Shown piece after piece: positions 10,401-21,420 of a stretch of DNA of 64,000 bases. Origin of the DNA: Schistocephalus solidus (lineage: Eukaryota; Platyhelminthes; Cestoda; Diphyllobothriidea; Diphyllobothriidae); contig WEDG01005508.1 in NCBI GenBank assembly GCA_017591395.1, positions 1-64,000 on the forward strand. Direction: 5' to 3'. A model generated the notes under the pieces. That model saw nothing but the letters and a program-made list of their open reading frames with translations, was not told the DNA's origin and ran no database searches. The number at the start of each line of letters is the position of its first letter. The first letter of the stretch is position 1. Both the position numbers and the translations under genes were made by a program.

Positions 10401-10596
10401 ATACGCATTTGTTTCAGGGAAAATATCAAGCAGAAACGTAGGTTATATCCTAAAGTTTTCCGGAATTGGTAAACATTCTACAAAAACCAAATAATCGCAT
10501 CCTCTACGTATGCGTAGTAAGAGGATGTATTTTCCTAAAAAAATAAACACTAAACGGGCAATCTTTAGGCCCTTTCTGTAAAAGATGAAGGCACGT

Positions 10597-10640
10597 ATAG
10601 AAGAAGAAGAAGAAGAAGAAGAAGAAGAAGAAGAAGAAGA
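10597..10640. repeat. (GAA)n microsatellite
   Basis: About fourteen GAA triplets lie immediately 5' of a partial SINE. They replace the SINE's tRNA head and most of its hammerhead. Confidence 0.95.
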
Positions 10641-10644
10641 AAAG

Positions 10645-11311
10645 GAAGACAAGGGAGACCAGTCTCCCTGTATTTGTCGACACCAGCTTCTACCTATATC
10701 ATTAGTCGCTATGCGTCTGCCTGCGCGGGCTCCAGATTGAGTTCCAAGGAACAGTGGGACGAGCATGTTCCGTAACCAGATCGGTGGGCACCACACTCCG
10801 ATATATATATATATATATATGGAATGGAACCGACAAAGACAAGGGAGACCGGAATGGCCATTTCTGGCTTATTAGCCGTCATCAGCCAGTCATACCCAAT
10901 CCCAAGTGTGGCACACCTGGGATTCGAACCCGCGACCTTTGGTATTTAAGTCGAGCGCTCTACTATTGAGCCACGGGCTCGTTGTTTTTGTCGGTTGTGA
11001 TCGGGAATATGATGATAGTGTGGGGCTCACCGATCTGCTTAAGGAACATGCATGTTCCGTTGTGCCCTGGAGCTCGAATCCCAGGTGTGCCACACTTGAG
11101 ATTGGGTATGACTGGCTGATGACGGCTACTAAGCCAGAACTGGCCCTTCCGGTCTCCCTTGTCTTTGTCGGTTCCATTCCATCATATGCTACACGTCGCT
11201 ATGCGGCCGCCTGCGAGGGCTCTAGTCTGAGCTCCACGGGCACAATGGAACATATATGTTCCTTAAGCAGATCGGTGAGCCCCACACTATCATATATATA
11301 TATATATATAT
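10645..11311. mobile_element. Composite of three HHR-SINE pieces in alternating orientation
   Basis: 10645-10820 is the 3' half of a + copy ending in a TA tract. 10821-11075 is a minus copy with a hammerhead at 10847-10891, its B and A boxes, and the start of the neighbouring monomer. At about 11076 the sequence switches within GAGCTCGAATCCCAGG to a + copy, which has a hammerhead core at 11110-11154 and a TA tail reaching 11311. The last tail abuts the truncated PLE-3. Head-to-head switches of this kind also occur at 34.45 kb. Confidence 0.82.
10847..10891 (-). ncRNA. Hammerhead core in SINE
   Basis: This copy matches the family consensus: GACUGG, CUGAUGA, CGGC-UAAUAA-GCCA, GAAA, AUGGCCAU, U, CCGGUC. 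Stem I is six pairs with one G-U. Predicted cleavage falls just 5' of CCGG. Confidence 0.62.
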
Positions 11312-12066
11312 TGTGAAGTCCTCAATTTTTTCCCGACTAATCATGACAAATGTGTCATCAACATACCGTACCCACAAGGTCGATAGTGGTCGAACGCCAG
11401 CACCTCCAGTCTCTGCAATACTGCCTCAGCAATCAGACCGGACAACGGCGACCCCATCGGCGTACCGTTAACCTGTTCGTACATGGTTCCATTAAAGGTA
11501 AAGAATGTGTTCAGACTGTGTTTCAGGAGGTCAGCAAGGTGCCTTTTTTGAGTTTCGTGTCCACCTCGTTATAGCACTCTTCTACCAGGGTTTGTGTGGT
11601 TTCGACTGCGAGATGTTGTGGGATGGAGGTGAAAATTGATGTCACATTGAAAGATACCATCACGTCTTCGTCAGTAATTCGAATACCCTGCAACTTTCGT
11701 ATAAATTGTTCAGCTAAGTGGACGGCTGTTAGAAACTTGAGACCTTGAAACAACCACTTGGCTTGGCCAAACGTTCGAGTGCCTCTTAGAGAGACGATCG
11801 GCCGTAGGGGGGGTTCCTGGTTTGTGGACCTTGGGGAGGCCATAGAATCTCGCGAGCGCTGTGTCCTTTGGTTTCATCTTTTGAAAGTTAGTCTGCGTTA
11901 TTGCTTTGGACTTCCGAAGACTTGCCAGGTCTTTGTTGATATTGCTTACTATCGTCTTCATCGTGTCATCCTCGCGAGGGATATAGGCAGTTCTATTGCC
12001 CAAAAGTGCCTCAACTTTGTTGACGTAGTCTTCTTTGTTCAAAATAACAGACCAAAAAGCAATTTA
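11312..12066 (-). pseudogene. PLE-3: Penelope-like reverse transcriptase relic
   Basis: This is the N-terminal and catalytic part of a Penelope-like RT, broken into several frames. The order on the minus strand is LNKEDYVNKVEALLGN (pre-RT), FYGLPKVHKPG (finger motif), PPLRPIVSLRGT, SFNVTSIFTSIP, GTPMGSPLSGLIAEAVLQRL, and near the left edge RYVDDTFVMI with the catalytic YVDD. Frameshifts fall near 11830 and 11400. The element is cut at 11311 by the TA tail of a SINE, so post-RT and GIY-YIG parts are missing. Motif order and spacing agree with PLE-2 at 32.3-33.5 kb, but identity is low enough to suggest a different family. Confidence 0.83.
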
Positions 12067-12780
12067 CATAGCCATTCAGATGGTGACTGCTAGAGTGTTC
12101 ACCGGAAATGCGACCGCAAATAAGTTATCATTCTAGCGCTATGCCATAAATTAAGATTTCAACTAATGCCTTGGGAGCTGCAGATAATTGAATGCAAATG
12201 TTTAAGTCCGAAGAGATTGCATAAGCAACGAGAAAGTTTGTACGACTGAGCGAAACTCTAGGTAACAATTTTGCGATGTAACTGAATGCCCAGGAACCAA
12301 TTGTCCGTTCTGGCAGCAAAACCGCAAGTAGTGGAGCTAAGGCTTACAGCTGAAATTATTAGGGAATGGTTCAAGAAGCAGTATTGCAAAACGAGAGGAG
12401 CATGAAGAAGCCTTTCAAAGATTTCAAGTTAGCAAACCACACCGTTCCTATTAGACAAAATAAGCTGGTAGAGACGCCTGAATGTCCAGTTTTTTTCAAA
12501 AGATGAGGGTCAATCTTATGGTTAAAGTAAAAATTCGAAGCGTGCAAAAAAGTAAGACTCTAGTAAATAAAACTTGGTTTTACGCGACTCAGAGCTGGGA
12601 TCTGCTGGCTCAGTACTTCTAACTGCCGACTCCGCACTGGCTCCCAACCAAATACCCAAGTTTTGTCGAAGTATAACATCAAACACAGTTATCTAGTTTA
12701 CTATATGGAGCCACGCCACATTGAGAAGACTATGTTAGCAAACATCTAGGTGATATTTACTGAGCCCAATTCACGGCATT
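12067..12780. other. Unrecognised sequence
   Basis: No gene or repeat recognised with confidence. Confidence 0.5.
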
Positions 12781-12849
12781 CATAAGCCGATGCCAACGTG
12801 TTCGTCCCGTGGAGGACCCAACCAGAACAAGCCCCGATGGTATGTCATG

Positions 12850-13319
12850 CGCTGCTATACATCAGGCACGTGTCGGAAGCGACCGAGCGCATTGCTGCGT
12901 GACTAGGTGTCGGAATTGAACACCGGCCCAAAGCTACAATGTGCAGCAGGGTTATGAAAATCAAGGACAGATTAAATCCCAATGAACAGTCGGGTTAGCG
13001 TATCGTATCCAGTGCCAAAACTGTTCTCGTAAGTACACGGGGACAGACTGGACGTATACTTGGATCACACATACACGAGCATAAGCTGGTTGTGAGACGG
13101 GGTAACGGCTTACCAAAAGTGGCTGCCCACACCTACGAAACGGGTCACGAGTTTAACTTTGCAACTACGAAAATAACCGTCCATGCCAGAAGCAAGACCA
13201 GTCGAGAATTGATTGAAGCCTGGGCCTCCGATGGGAACTCGGTCAATCGGTTTATCGATTTGGCGCCGGCATACCGAGTCCTGCGCATTCACCTCCGCAC
13301 TGGCATCACTGATGTCTGA
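12850..13319 (+). pseudogene. PLE-4: GIY-YIG endonuclease relic of a Penelope-like element
   Basis: The + strand order is YIRHVSEATERIAA-stop-LGVGIEHRP, then YRIQCQNCSRKYTG with the CxxC expected ahead of the GIY-YIG core. A one-base shift near 13045 follows. Then come HEHKLVVRRG, VAAHTYETGHEFNF, SRELIEAWASDGNSVNRFIDL and APAYRVLR. An in-frame stop and the frameshift make it a pseudogene. Only the region from the end of RT to the C-terminus is present, a 5'-truncated copy. No hammerhead core was found directly downstream. Confidence 0.8.
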
Positions 13320-13437
13320 TCTGCCTCTGAACCCAATAACTGTTGCTTGTTTTTGTTGCCCCCTTTCATCTCTGACCATGGATTCCAGTAAGAGGTAGAA
13401 GGCTAAGACGAATAAAGCCATGATTCTGGCGAGTGAA

Positions 13438-13490
13438 CAACCTTCTTCTTCTTCGTCGTCATCGTCGTCTTATTATTATTATTATTATTT
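13438..13490. repeat. Compound TTC/GTC/ATT microsatellite
   Basis: CTTCTTCTTCTTCGTCGTC passes into a (TTA)n run. Confidence 0.9.
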
Positions 13491-13836
13491 TACTTATAGT
13501 CTCGTTATCACCCAAAACAGCGCTTTTCGTTTTTCGCCTCGTCATATCTACAAGAGGTACATTCTTTATGAGCGAAAATTAAATCTGAGAAGTCGCAGTT
13601 ATCGGAGGTGATAGTGTTAAAGCTCCGAAAGTGGAGCTTGGAGGGGTGCGTGCGCCTGTGTTTACCAAACCGAGCGTCGTTCTCACAGTTTTGCAAACTT
13701 AATGAGGAGATAGGTGACATACTGATGTCCTGGTCTAGCTCCTAGGCCTTCACACGCTTTTAGCTCTCAGGCGTAGTGTGCAGGACGGTGACGTTTTGGT
13801 GGATTAACCATCACACGTCACCTGTGTTCGTGTGTT

Positions 13837-14217
13837 GTGCCCCCGAAAGCGGGTCACGTGGTAGATGCGCTGGACCAAATCAGGGTGCGGCAGACATTAT
13901 TATTATTCTGGAATGTGGTCCTATAACAAATGCCAAACATGGGGGTGCGCGTGTCCAACTTGGGTCCGCGTAGGTGCTGGCTCATGCCGCACCACCCACT
14001 GTCGTCATTTATGGCTATGATTCACCTGCGCCTGACCCCACCTCCGGTCTTCTTGACTATGTCTTGACACCACGTTCAGGCGGGTAAGGGAAGAGAGAGT
14101 GCGGTAGATGCAGTGCAAGCCTACTATGACTTAAAACTAATTTGCGCACAAGTCACTGTCCCTGCACCACGCTTCTGTGGAGTATACAGTGGATATCGTC
14201 AGATTACGATGGTCAAA
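13837..14217 (+). repeat. Family B dispersed repeat, full-length copy
   Basis: It starts GTGCCCCCGAAAGCGGGTCACGTGG and ends at GGATATCGTCAGATTACGATGGTCA. Shared landmarks in order are GGTAGATGCG, AAATGCCxAACATGGGGGTG, CCGGTCTTCTTGACT, GAGAGTGCGGTAGATGCAG, CAAGTCACYGTCCCTGCAC and GGAGTATACAGTGGA. Other long copies are at 22.36, 45.9 and 51.3 kb. GGTxCGCACC downstream of the first block is vaguely B-box-like but about 120 bp away, so I do not call it a SINE. It lies directly 5' of LINE copy 1. Confidence 0.8.
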
Positions 14218-14240
14218 ATGATGTGTGGGTGTGTGTGGGT

Positions 14241-15693
14241 TGTAGGGGGTACTAGTTAGGGGTAGCACCACACAGATAGCATTTGGTCGCTCCATATGTC
14301 TCGTACAGGTTGTGAATGCTCATATGGCCGCCTCTAACTGGTACCCAACTCTCACCTGTGGCTCCTCGAAGTTGGGTTCTTCCCAGCGGCCACACCCCGG
14401 GCAACCGTCACGACCGGCGGGCTCAACCATGTGAGGGTCTCCGGTGTTGTGTGTGTCTCCACACCCGGTATGTCTGACTCCCGAACTTCCCACCTCCCCC
14501 CCTCCTACTTCTAATCTTCCCCATCCTCTCGCCCTTCTTTCCTCCTCTCTCGCTCTCCTCTCCTTTACTCTTACTTCTTCCCTTCTCCCTCGCTCCTCAC
14601 CCTTCCCTCCTCCCCCACGGTCGAAAAAGTCCTACGGCGAGGGCAACATGCAATCACGTAGGCGGCCCAGGCGAATCGGTCGTTCTCTCACTAACGCAAA
14701 TCGTGACCCATAGTGGAGTTCGGTAGCCGCCTGGGATGACTAAGCAGCCCTATTTAGGGACAGCACTGCTTACCCCTCGCGGGGGAGTGGGCTAGAAAAG
14801 GTGTCCTAAACAAATGCTGGTCTCACGACAGCTGCAGCAGACCATGGCTGGCAGACTGCAATTACATGCGGTCGAAAAACTCTAAACAATATCAACAACA
14901 ACTCGTCTCCCAATCCCCACCCCCCATCGTACCCTCCGGGGTACCCCCCGGACTGCTCGAGTGAGCTTGCTCACTCTAGCAGCCTGGAATGTTCGATCCT
15001 TTTAGACAATCCCAGGAGTAACCGATCGGAACGGAGGACAGCGCTAGTCGCTCGGGAACTGGCGCGCTACAAGGTGGACATTGCTGCTCTCAGCGAGACC
15101 CGATTCTCTGAACAGGGTCAGCTGGAGGAGGTGGGTGCTGGTTACACCTTCTTCTGGAGCGGCCGGCCAAAGGCAGAGCGATGCGATGCTGGTGTCGCCT
15201 TTGCCATCCAGAACAACATCGTAGGACGTCTGCCCTGTTTGCCGCAGGGTATCAACGATCGCCTGATGAGCTCCGCCTGCCTCTTCGTGGAGACAAATTC
15301 GCCACCATCATCAGCGACTACGTTCTCCCAATGACGAGCTCTGATGCGGCGAAGGACAAATTTTACAAGGACCTGCACGCCCTGCTGGCGACTGTGCCGA
15401 GGGCAGACAAGTTAATTGTCCTTGGTGACTTCAACGCCCGCGTCGGGACGGACCACGCTGTCTGGCAGGGAGTGCTCGACCCCACGATCTCGGTAGCCGT
15501 AACGATAACGGGCTTATTCTTCTGCGAACGTGTGCGGAACACTGTCTCCTGCTGTCCAACACCTTCCGCCTTCCGACGCGAGAGAATGGCACGTGGATGC
15601 ACCCTCGGTCGCGGCGCTGGCAGCTGCTGGACTATGTTCTCGTCCGGAGGCGAGATCGACAGGACATGCTGGTGATAAAGGCGATCCCGGCAG
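14241..15693 (+). mobile_element. LINE copy 1: 5' UTR plus APE endonuclease, truncated
   Basis: The first ~720 bp match the 5' leader of LINE copy 2 (31.26-31.85 kb, minus). The endonuclease begins near 14961 ([11 protein letters not shown]), then [60 protein letters not shown] and [11 protein letters not shown]. The Glu in SETRF, Asp/Asn in GDFN and the DYVLV strand are standard apurinic-endonuclease motifs. Frameshifts occur near 15280 and 15480. Homology stops at about 15693 inside KAIP, before the TDH motif. A 3' deletion of this type is unusual for TPRT, so a later rearrangement is likely. Confidence 0.87.
14961..15693 (+). pseudogene. LINE endonuclease fragment (frameshifted)
   Basis: Open from 15074 to 15334 in one frame ([11 protein letters not shown] to FVETNS), then continuing from about 15270 in another ([37 protein letters not shown]). 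A third frame covers the C-terminal part. It would act as the first-strand nicking endonuclease of an APE-type non-LTR element, but it is broken and lacks RT. Confidence 0.83.
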
Positions 15694-16958
15694 TTTCGAA
15701 ATAACAGCAAACAACATGTTCACTGCCTTCGTACCAGCAAGTGCTTATGACGGCAGAGTCAGTAGTCACCCCCTGCTTGCTAACCTGGTGGGAGGGAGCG
15801 TGGGTCGTACTTCTTCTTTCTCTTTTGGCAAGGCTAGACTTTGTAATTGGTTTTCTTTTGTTTTTCCTCAATTGTTGCTGCTGTACCGTGGCGTTCTATA
15901 CAGGCTTGTAGGAGGACGGGCGGCGGCCTGGGTCCGAAAGTCTCCCTTGAGTTTCATGCTCTAGCTGACTGCTTTAAATCCCCTAAGTACTCTGTAGACG
16001 ACCGCACTCTTTGCTTTGCGGACAAGTTCCTTTGAGTCATGTGATTGGAGTGGCCTTTATTTATTGCAGAACGTGTGGAGGTTAGTCAGGCGGTCACACA
16101 ATAAAAACAAAAGACTCGAAAATCAGAAAGTATCCCGTCTAAGACGACTGGCACCGAACTGACCACTTCTAGCTTATCTCTTGTCACCAATCATCTCCTT
16201 GCGAACTCCAGATCAGAAGTCGAATCTGGCGACTTTCCTCTCCGTAAAGTGAGCTGCACTAAACTGGACTATCCTTCACAGGCGCCAGGTAAATTTAAAA
16301 AAAATAAACAGTTAAGGAACCGCGAACGTGCAGCCTCAGTGTAAGGGCGAGGGAGACAACCTAGAGGGCAAGGTACATAATGCCAAACCCAGGTTAGCTG
16401 CATCACCGAGTAAATCTGCATAAACTGCGCGCACACCAAGTATGTGGTCGACCAAAGATTACGTTCCCCAAAAAGCACAAAAGACGCCGGAAACAGAACC
16501 AAACATAGCGAAGAGCGGCGAAGATAGGACAAGTAAAAAAAGCATATATAACGCTGGATTAACACGTAGCCTGACAAAAAACTGAGGATAACAGTAACCG
16601 AAAACCCTTGGAGGATGCTGTGCAAATGAGTTCCACCATGAAGCGATCGGTAGCGTGAAGTCGTATCAAAGTAGAGACAGTAAGACCATGCGGTAGATGC
16701 GTATTGGGCAAGGAAAGGCATTTCTCGCTTAACAGGGCGTTAATGCCACATTCCTGCGCATCGTCGTTTGGTATGCTGGATTAGATAACATAAACGCATA
16801 ACTTTAAAGCATATTCAGAGGAGGATAGATGGGAAGACAAGATGGGCCCATCGATGCGAGGCAGAGAGGGAGATGCACGACTGTCTAACAAGCCCAGAAA
16901 GAGGCAGTCAACGTCAGGACCAAAATTCCAACCAAAAAGCGTGCTAAGGAGGACTTTT
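15694..16958. other. Unrecognised sequence
   Basis: No domain recognised. A 150-codon open stretch on the minus strand (16269-16721) has no motif, no clear splice context and no family I know. Confidence 0.5.
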
Positions 16959-17240
16959 ATGGCCGCCTAAACAGGACATTAGAGAAGGAACCCCCTGCAA
17001 TACTGGTAGCTTTATGCCGAATTCTGGGGAAGTTCTGGCTAGGATTAAGGTTAGGGTTAAGGTTATGGCTACGCTCAGGGATGTGTTTATGGTTAAGGTT
17101 TGGATAAGTGCTAACTCTAGGGTTGTGGGCTTTGTGGGTCGGCTTTATGATTGAGGTTATGGTTTAGGTTAAGGCTACGACACACGAATATTTACTTTGT
17201 CAGGGCGTTCCTATTCCCGTGTCCTGTTTAGGGGTTCATT
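16959..17240. mobile_element. Non-autonomous TIR element with TTAGGG-like interior, copy 1
   Basis: The left end ATGGCCGCCTAAACAGGACA is mirrored at the right by GTGTCCTGTTTAGGGG, and a second layer (AAGGAACCCCCTG / GGGCGTTCCTATT) continues the inverted repeat. The interior (about 17030-17180) is a degenerate run of GGTTAGGGTTAAGGTTATGG-type sequence. Related copies at 39.86, 43.87 and 56.85 kb share end and interior. No transposase is encoded, so this would be a MITE-type element. Confidence 0.75.
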
Positions 17241-18985
17241 AAAGTAATTCTTACTCAAAACGGATCTCTCATGCATGGCTACGCAAACCTGTACAGCCGG
17301 GGTTGACATCTCTCAGGCCAAAACCCCATTGACACACTACAAGTCACCATTCTCGAATTTAGTAATTGCGATCCTTATCCCCTTCAGCCCGGGAACACCT
17401 TTTTACATTTGGCGGCAAAAGATTCCGTGCTTACCTTCAGGTATGTGAAAGTGATGGAGACTGTTTGATACTGAGGGTGTCAGAGTGACACTGCGTCTGT
17501 ACTGATCGGTTGACCTGCCGCTGGGATGCTCAGTGATGTTCATGTAGGACAGGTTGTAGAATTTGCCATACTCGGAGAGTGGATGGCGACCAGTCTGGGT
17601 GGACTAAAACACATTGATCGTAGTAGTAAATATAAGGCGGATGAGGTAGCTGAAGGAAGGCCGAAAAGGTAAGAAATCACAGGAGAAAAATAAGCCTCTC
17701 GACGACGACGACGACGACTTGCAGGTAAAGCTGTCTAAAGATGGCAAAAACGAGAAAATCAACGGGTGACAACGAGGAATCAACATCGCAGTCACTGATT
17801 TGCTTGTAAGTGCCAGGCAAACACCAGGACAGCGGGTACGCCCAAACGCATGGTGGCGGATGGTGGCAGCCACTTTAGGCGGCAGCACCATCCAACTCGC
17901 GTGTTCTGGAGGTGGGGGGGGGGGGGAGTTGGAAACGCCCACTTACCAACGACATAAATGCGCGGGTGGGGGTTGGTCCCTTTGCCAGGATGACAGCTGA
18001 TCTGCGTATGTGACCCTGCTCCTTCTTCCGGTCCTAAAATGCCCCTTTTCCGTCAGTCTGACAAACGGCGCTAAACAAACTGCGGGGAAAAACCCCCCTT
18101 CTACTCGGGAATGACGAGCCTTGGCATATTCGGCTGACAGGGTTGATTGCGTGTGCCTTGGAACTAGTTCACAACTGTTGCATGATTCACCAAACTGACA
18201 GCTCAGGGGTTGGCTAAAAAGATACGACGCGGGAATACAAAACCCCGTTTTTAATACAGACGGTCTTGTGTGGAATTCTAGGACGGGTATCCATGCCCTA
18301 CCACTAAGACCTACCCCTGTCCCAGCCTTAACCCGTATGTCCGAGGGGGTCCATATTCCTGTGTTCTGGTGTTAAAAAGCCAGGCACGTGATTCGTGCAT
18401 GTGCTCAGGATCGCAGCGTCCGGCTTCATTGTTCAATTACGAACAAGGCAGGTCTCTAGTCCAAGGTTTTCTGCACGTGGAGTTAGGATAGGCCTAGCCA
18501 ATTACTGTAGTTAGTCAAGCGTGGTATTTGTCGGTCTCCTTTACCATTGTCGGAGATACTTCTTGGGCAGGACTCTATCACCCTCTCTTACCTAATTGCC
18601 TCATAATGTGATAATTATTGACGATTTGCGACTGCTAGCTCAGCAGTTTGGAGACTGCAATCCACTGTGGCCCAGCAGACCATGGAGACTGGGCTGTTGA
18701 ACAAACAATACTCCCAAAGATGAACATCCCAGAGAAAGACAAGACAGTTCCATGTTCTATTCTAGCGGTATCACAGGTCAGTAGTTCAGGCTCTGATAGG
18801 GGACAGCATCCACACTAACTGCATGAAAGTGCACTGAATTACTGAAAGAAGTTACAGCTTCGATAGGAAATATCGTTCTTATTTGGGTTTGAACTTAAGG
18901 TTACAAAGCACCGTTTGAGCTATCGATACGAGTTTCCATCATGGTTATATAAATCCGATTAGCCCGCTAGTCAGTGACGTATAAG
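17241..18985. other. Unrecognised sequence with low-complexity tracts
   Basis: Contains (GAC)n at 17701-17717 and a G run at 17912-17925. I see no gene or known repeat. Confidence 0.5.
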
Positions 18986-18989
18986 TACA

Positions 18990-19875
18990 GTAGAGTTGCC
19001 AAATCATGAAATTTGAAACAAAATTCTAAAAGGTAATTTAGATTGGAAAATATTATTAATTTATTGAAACATTTTCTTTTACACCGCCTGTAAAAAACTA
19101 CAGTTCAATATTGACTGTTTAAGTAGAATGATTGTTTCCAACTGCTTTTGGCTGTCCTTTTAAATTCACGGAAAGTGTGCACAAAATATTCTTTTTCGTA
19201 ATCATTTGGTAGTAAATTACGTCTTCGGCAAATTTTATACCACCAGAAAGGGGAGCTTTCGGTTGTTAAACTAAATTTTCACTCCCCGACTAATTTTGAA
19301 CCGGACCTGTCATTACATCTGAGTTCTGGGTATCCGAACTACAAACCGCATTTTTTCCGGTTAAAGAAACTCATAACTTTTTATATGTATTTAAGAAGAT
19401 ACAATGTAGGACTCAAAAATTTTGCGGTGGATACGGACTATGTTGTATAATTAACAAGCAGCATTAATAAATGGACATAAACGACGCTTCATAAATGCTC
19501 ATTTTATATTCTTAAAAAATCTCATCATTAGGCACTTTGATAAACACAAGAACTACTCATTTTTGACGTAGGAAATTTTAGGAAGACGAAATTTGCTACC
19601 AAATGAGTACCAGAAAGAATATTTTACATATGTTTTCTATAAAATATATTCGAATTTAAGGGCATCGAAAATCAATCGGAAGAAAACATACTACTTAAGT
19701 AGTAATTTTTACAGCTTTGTACTCTTTGCAGCAGCCGAAAGGAAAATCGTTTAAAAAGCTGAATCCTGATATGATTGAAATATATGGGGATTAGGCAGCA
19801 CGACAATGGATATTATGACCCTACTTACGTAATCTTGTCGAATCGAAAATGCATTTTAGAATGCCGATAGAAACG
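18990..19875. mobile_element. Foldback element, copy 1 (long inverted arms)
   Basis: Arms at about 18990-19240 and 19577-19875 are imperfect reverse complements of each other. For example, AATATTCTTTTTCGTAATCATTTG..AATTTTA on the left faces AAATTTGCTACCAAATGAG...AGAATATTTT on the right, and both arms carry TACTTAA..AGT near ACAGC/ACAGGCGG. About 340 bp of AT-rich sequence separates them. The same two-arm arrangement occurs at 37.99-38.80 and 49.07-50.02 kb. No ORF of note. Confidence 0.68.
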
Positions 19876-19941
19876 AACGGGTGAATTCTAGGAAGCAATT
19901 AAAAAGTAAAGGATGCGATCGCTGGAACAAGAAATTTATTG

Positions 19942-19983
19942 GCCTGACGTTTCGGATTCTCAGTCTAAGTCATCACCAGAGAC
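19942..19983 (-). ncRNA. Hammerhead motif in the 3' terminus of PLE-5
   Basis: Minus-strand order: GUCU, CUGGUGA (consensus CUGAUGA), stem-loop UGACUUAGACUGAGAAUCC, GAAA, then CGUC and AGGC. Stem I GUCU/AGGC has four pairs, one G-U. Stem III is only A-U plus C-G, the minimal form known from Penelope-like elements. Cleavage would follow GUC. The A6-to-G change should impair catalysis. It lies ~170 bp downstream of the PLE-5 coding relic on the same strand. The following AATAAATTTCTTGTTCCAGC block is shared with other PLE termini here. Confidence 0.62.
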
Positions 19984-20156
19984 AGAGGCAGCGACAGCAC
20001 AACGAGTCCACGCTACAACATGTGTATTCTAATTACCAGCTCCCGCAATCACCACTGGGTGTCGTAATTGATACGAGGACGGCTTGGCTTTTCGGTTCTG
20101 CGTCACTAAATGCCGCAATTTCACTATCCATGTTGGATTTTGGTGTGATAAAGACT

Positions 20157-20690
20157 CAACAATTTGGCTCGCTTTCATTGGAAGTAATGGTTATCCGCGC
20201 CCTCCCCATGTGACTGATTCCCCTACTCAGGCGAAGCCTAAGCACAAAATACGAGAAAGGTAGGCCATTGCGTTTATTGATTGACTGCGGGCCTGAGAAC
20301 CATGTCTCGAGCAGCTAGCAGCTCACGCGTTTGTCACCTCTTGCGAGGATTTTCAGATTCGTGAAACTTGAAGATATAGTCGGATCCTGTTGAGTGAGCC
20401 GCAACCTGAATGCTAGCAGCTTTCTTCCTTCTCATCGTTGCTGCGTGTTCAGCCATTCGCGCCTGGAGTAATCTTCGGGTTCCTCCGACGTAGTTACTTT
20501 GTTTACGACTGCACCACATACGGTAAACGACTCCAGACGTTTTCTGTCGTGGTAGTGGGTCATTCGATCTCATGATCCGGCGCTTAATGGTTGCCTCCCG
20601 CCTGTGTGCAACCCCAACTCTAAATGAAGCGAAAAGGCGGTTGACGACTTCCGATACGTTTTTCATGTACGCATGTGGTTGCACGGCCAC
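20157..20690 (-). pseudogene. PLE-5: GIY-YIG endonuclease relic
   Basis: The minus-strand order is YMKNVSEVVNRLFASFRVGVAHRRE, RSNDPLPRQKTSGVVYRMWC, then NYVGGTRRLLQARMAEHAA (GIY-YIG core, usual motif NYVGETGRLL). VAAHSTGSDYIFKFHESE, ILARGDKRVS-stop-LLETWFSGPQSINKRN and LPFSYFVLRLRL follow. At least one stop and one frameshift near 20340 are present. The RT is missing. It would nick target DNA during retrotransposition if intact. A hammerhead lies downstream on the same strand and an opposite-strand hammerhead upstream, consistent with PLE terminal repeats. Confidence 0.82.
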
Positions 20691-20743
20691 TACTTACCGT
20701 AAATATTGCATTTCTTGTGCCACCACTACCCTTATCTGCGACG

Positions 20744-20785
20744 GTCTCCGATGATGGGTTAAAATGAGAATTTGAAACGTAAGAC
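20744..20785 (+). ncRNA. Opposite-strand hammerhead motif flanking PLE-5
   Basis: GUCU, CCGAUGA (one change from CUGAUGA), stem-loop UGGGUUAAAAUGAGAAUUU, GAAA, CGUA, AGAC. Stem I GUCU/AGAC is perfect. Stem III is the two-pair minimal type and the cleavage triplet would be GUA. U4-to-C in the core suggests loss of activity. The following AATAAACTAACTCGTTCCAGC matches PLE-terminus sequence. Confidence 0.6.
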
Positions 20786-20955
20786 AAATAAACTAACTCG
20801 TTCCAGCGATTGCATCTTCTCATTCGGAAATTTTAGAATGTTGGTCAGCATTTTATGTGATAGCTCATCTACCTTAATCATTGAAAGAGATTCTTTCGAG
20901 CAACGCTTCATATCGACACCCGAACTTGCCAGCATCAGAGATGGAAACTAATAGG

Positions 20956-20956
20956 C

Positions 20957-21012
<56 letters not shown>
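20956..21012. repeat. (GTA)n microsatellite
   Basis: About nineteen AGT/GTA triplets. Confidence 0.95.
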
Positions 21013-21386
21013 CACAAGGTAAAACATATCGTGCGATACATGTCCTACGATCAGGATGTGCTAATGAACACCCCCTATCACCCTGCATAATAAAAAAGGT
21101 GATTTTTCACATCATCCCTCGTGACCGTCTGTTATCTGCCTCTTCCATCAAGAGTCAGCGTTGGTAAAGAGAGCCGGCGATATTTAGGGTTTTCTGCGCC
21201 CCCACCAGATGGACATTACCTAATGAGCGTACTTATCTATCTGGCGAACCGATCGTGGTACGTACATGCTTTTTCGTGGCGCACACGCAGCGCCATACCC
21301 CATCAGGAAAAACGGTACAGCGTACGATAATGTGCTTAAAGTTTGATAAAATATGCTGCTTTTCTGTGCAATAGTCATTACATCAC

Positions 21387-21389
<3 letters not shown>

Positions 21390-21418
<29 letters not shown>
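21390..21418. repeat. (CT)n microsatellite
   Basis: About fourteen CT dinucleotides. Confidence 0.95.

Positions 21419-21420
<2 letters not shown>

Noticed and set aside
13837..14217. Calling family B a tRNA-derived SINE
   Set aside because: The A-like and B-like boxes are about 120 bp apart and vary among copies. No cloverleaf can be drawn.
16269..16721. 150-codon open frame on the minus strand
   Set aside because: No motif, signal or family resemblance. Length alone is not enough in this base composition.
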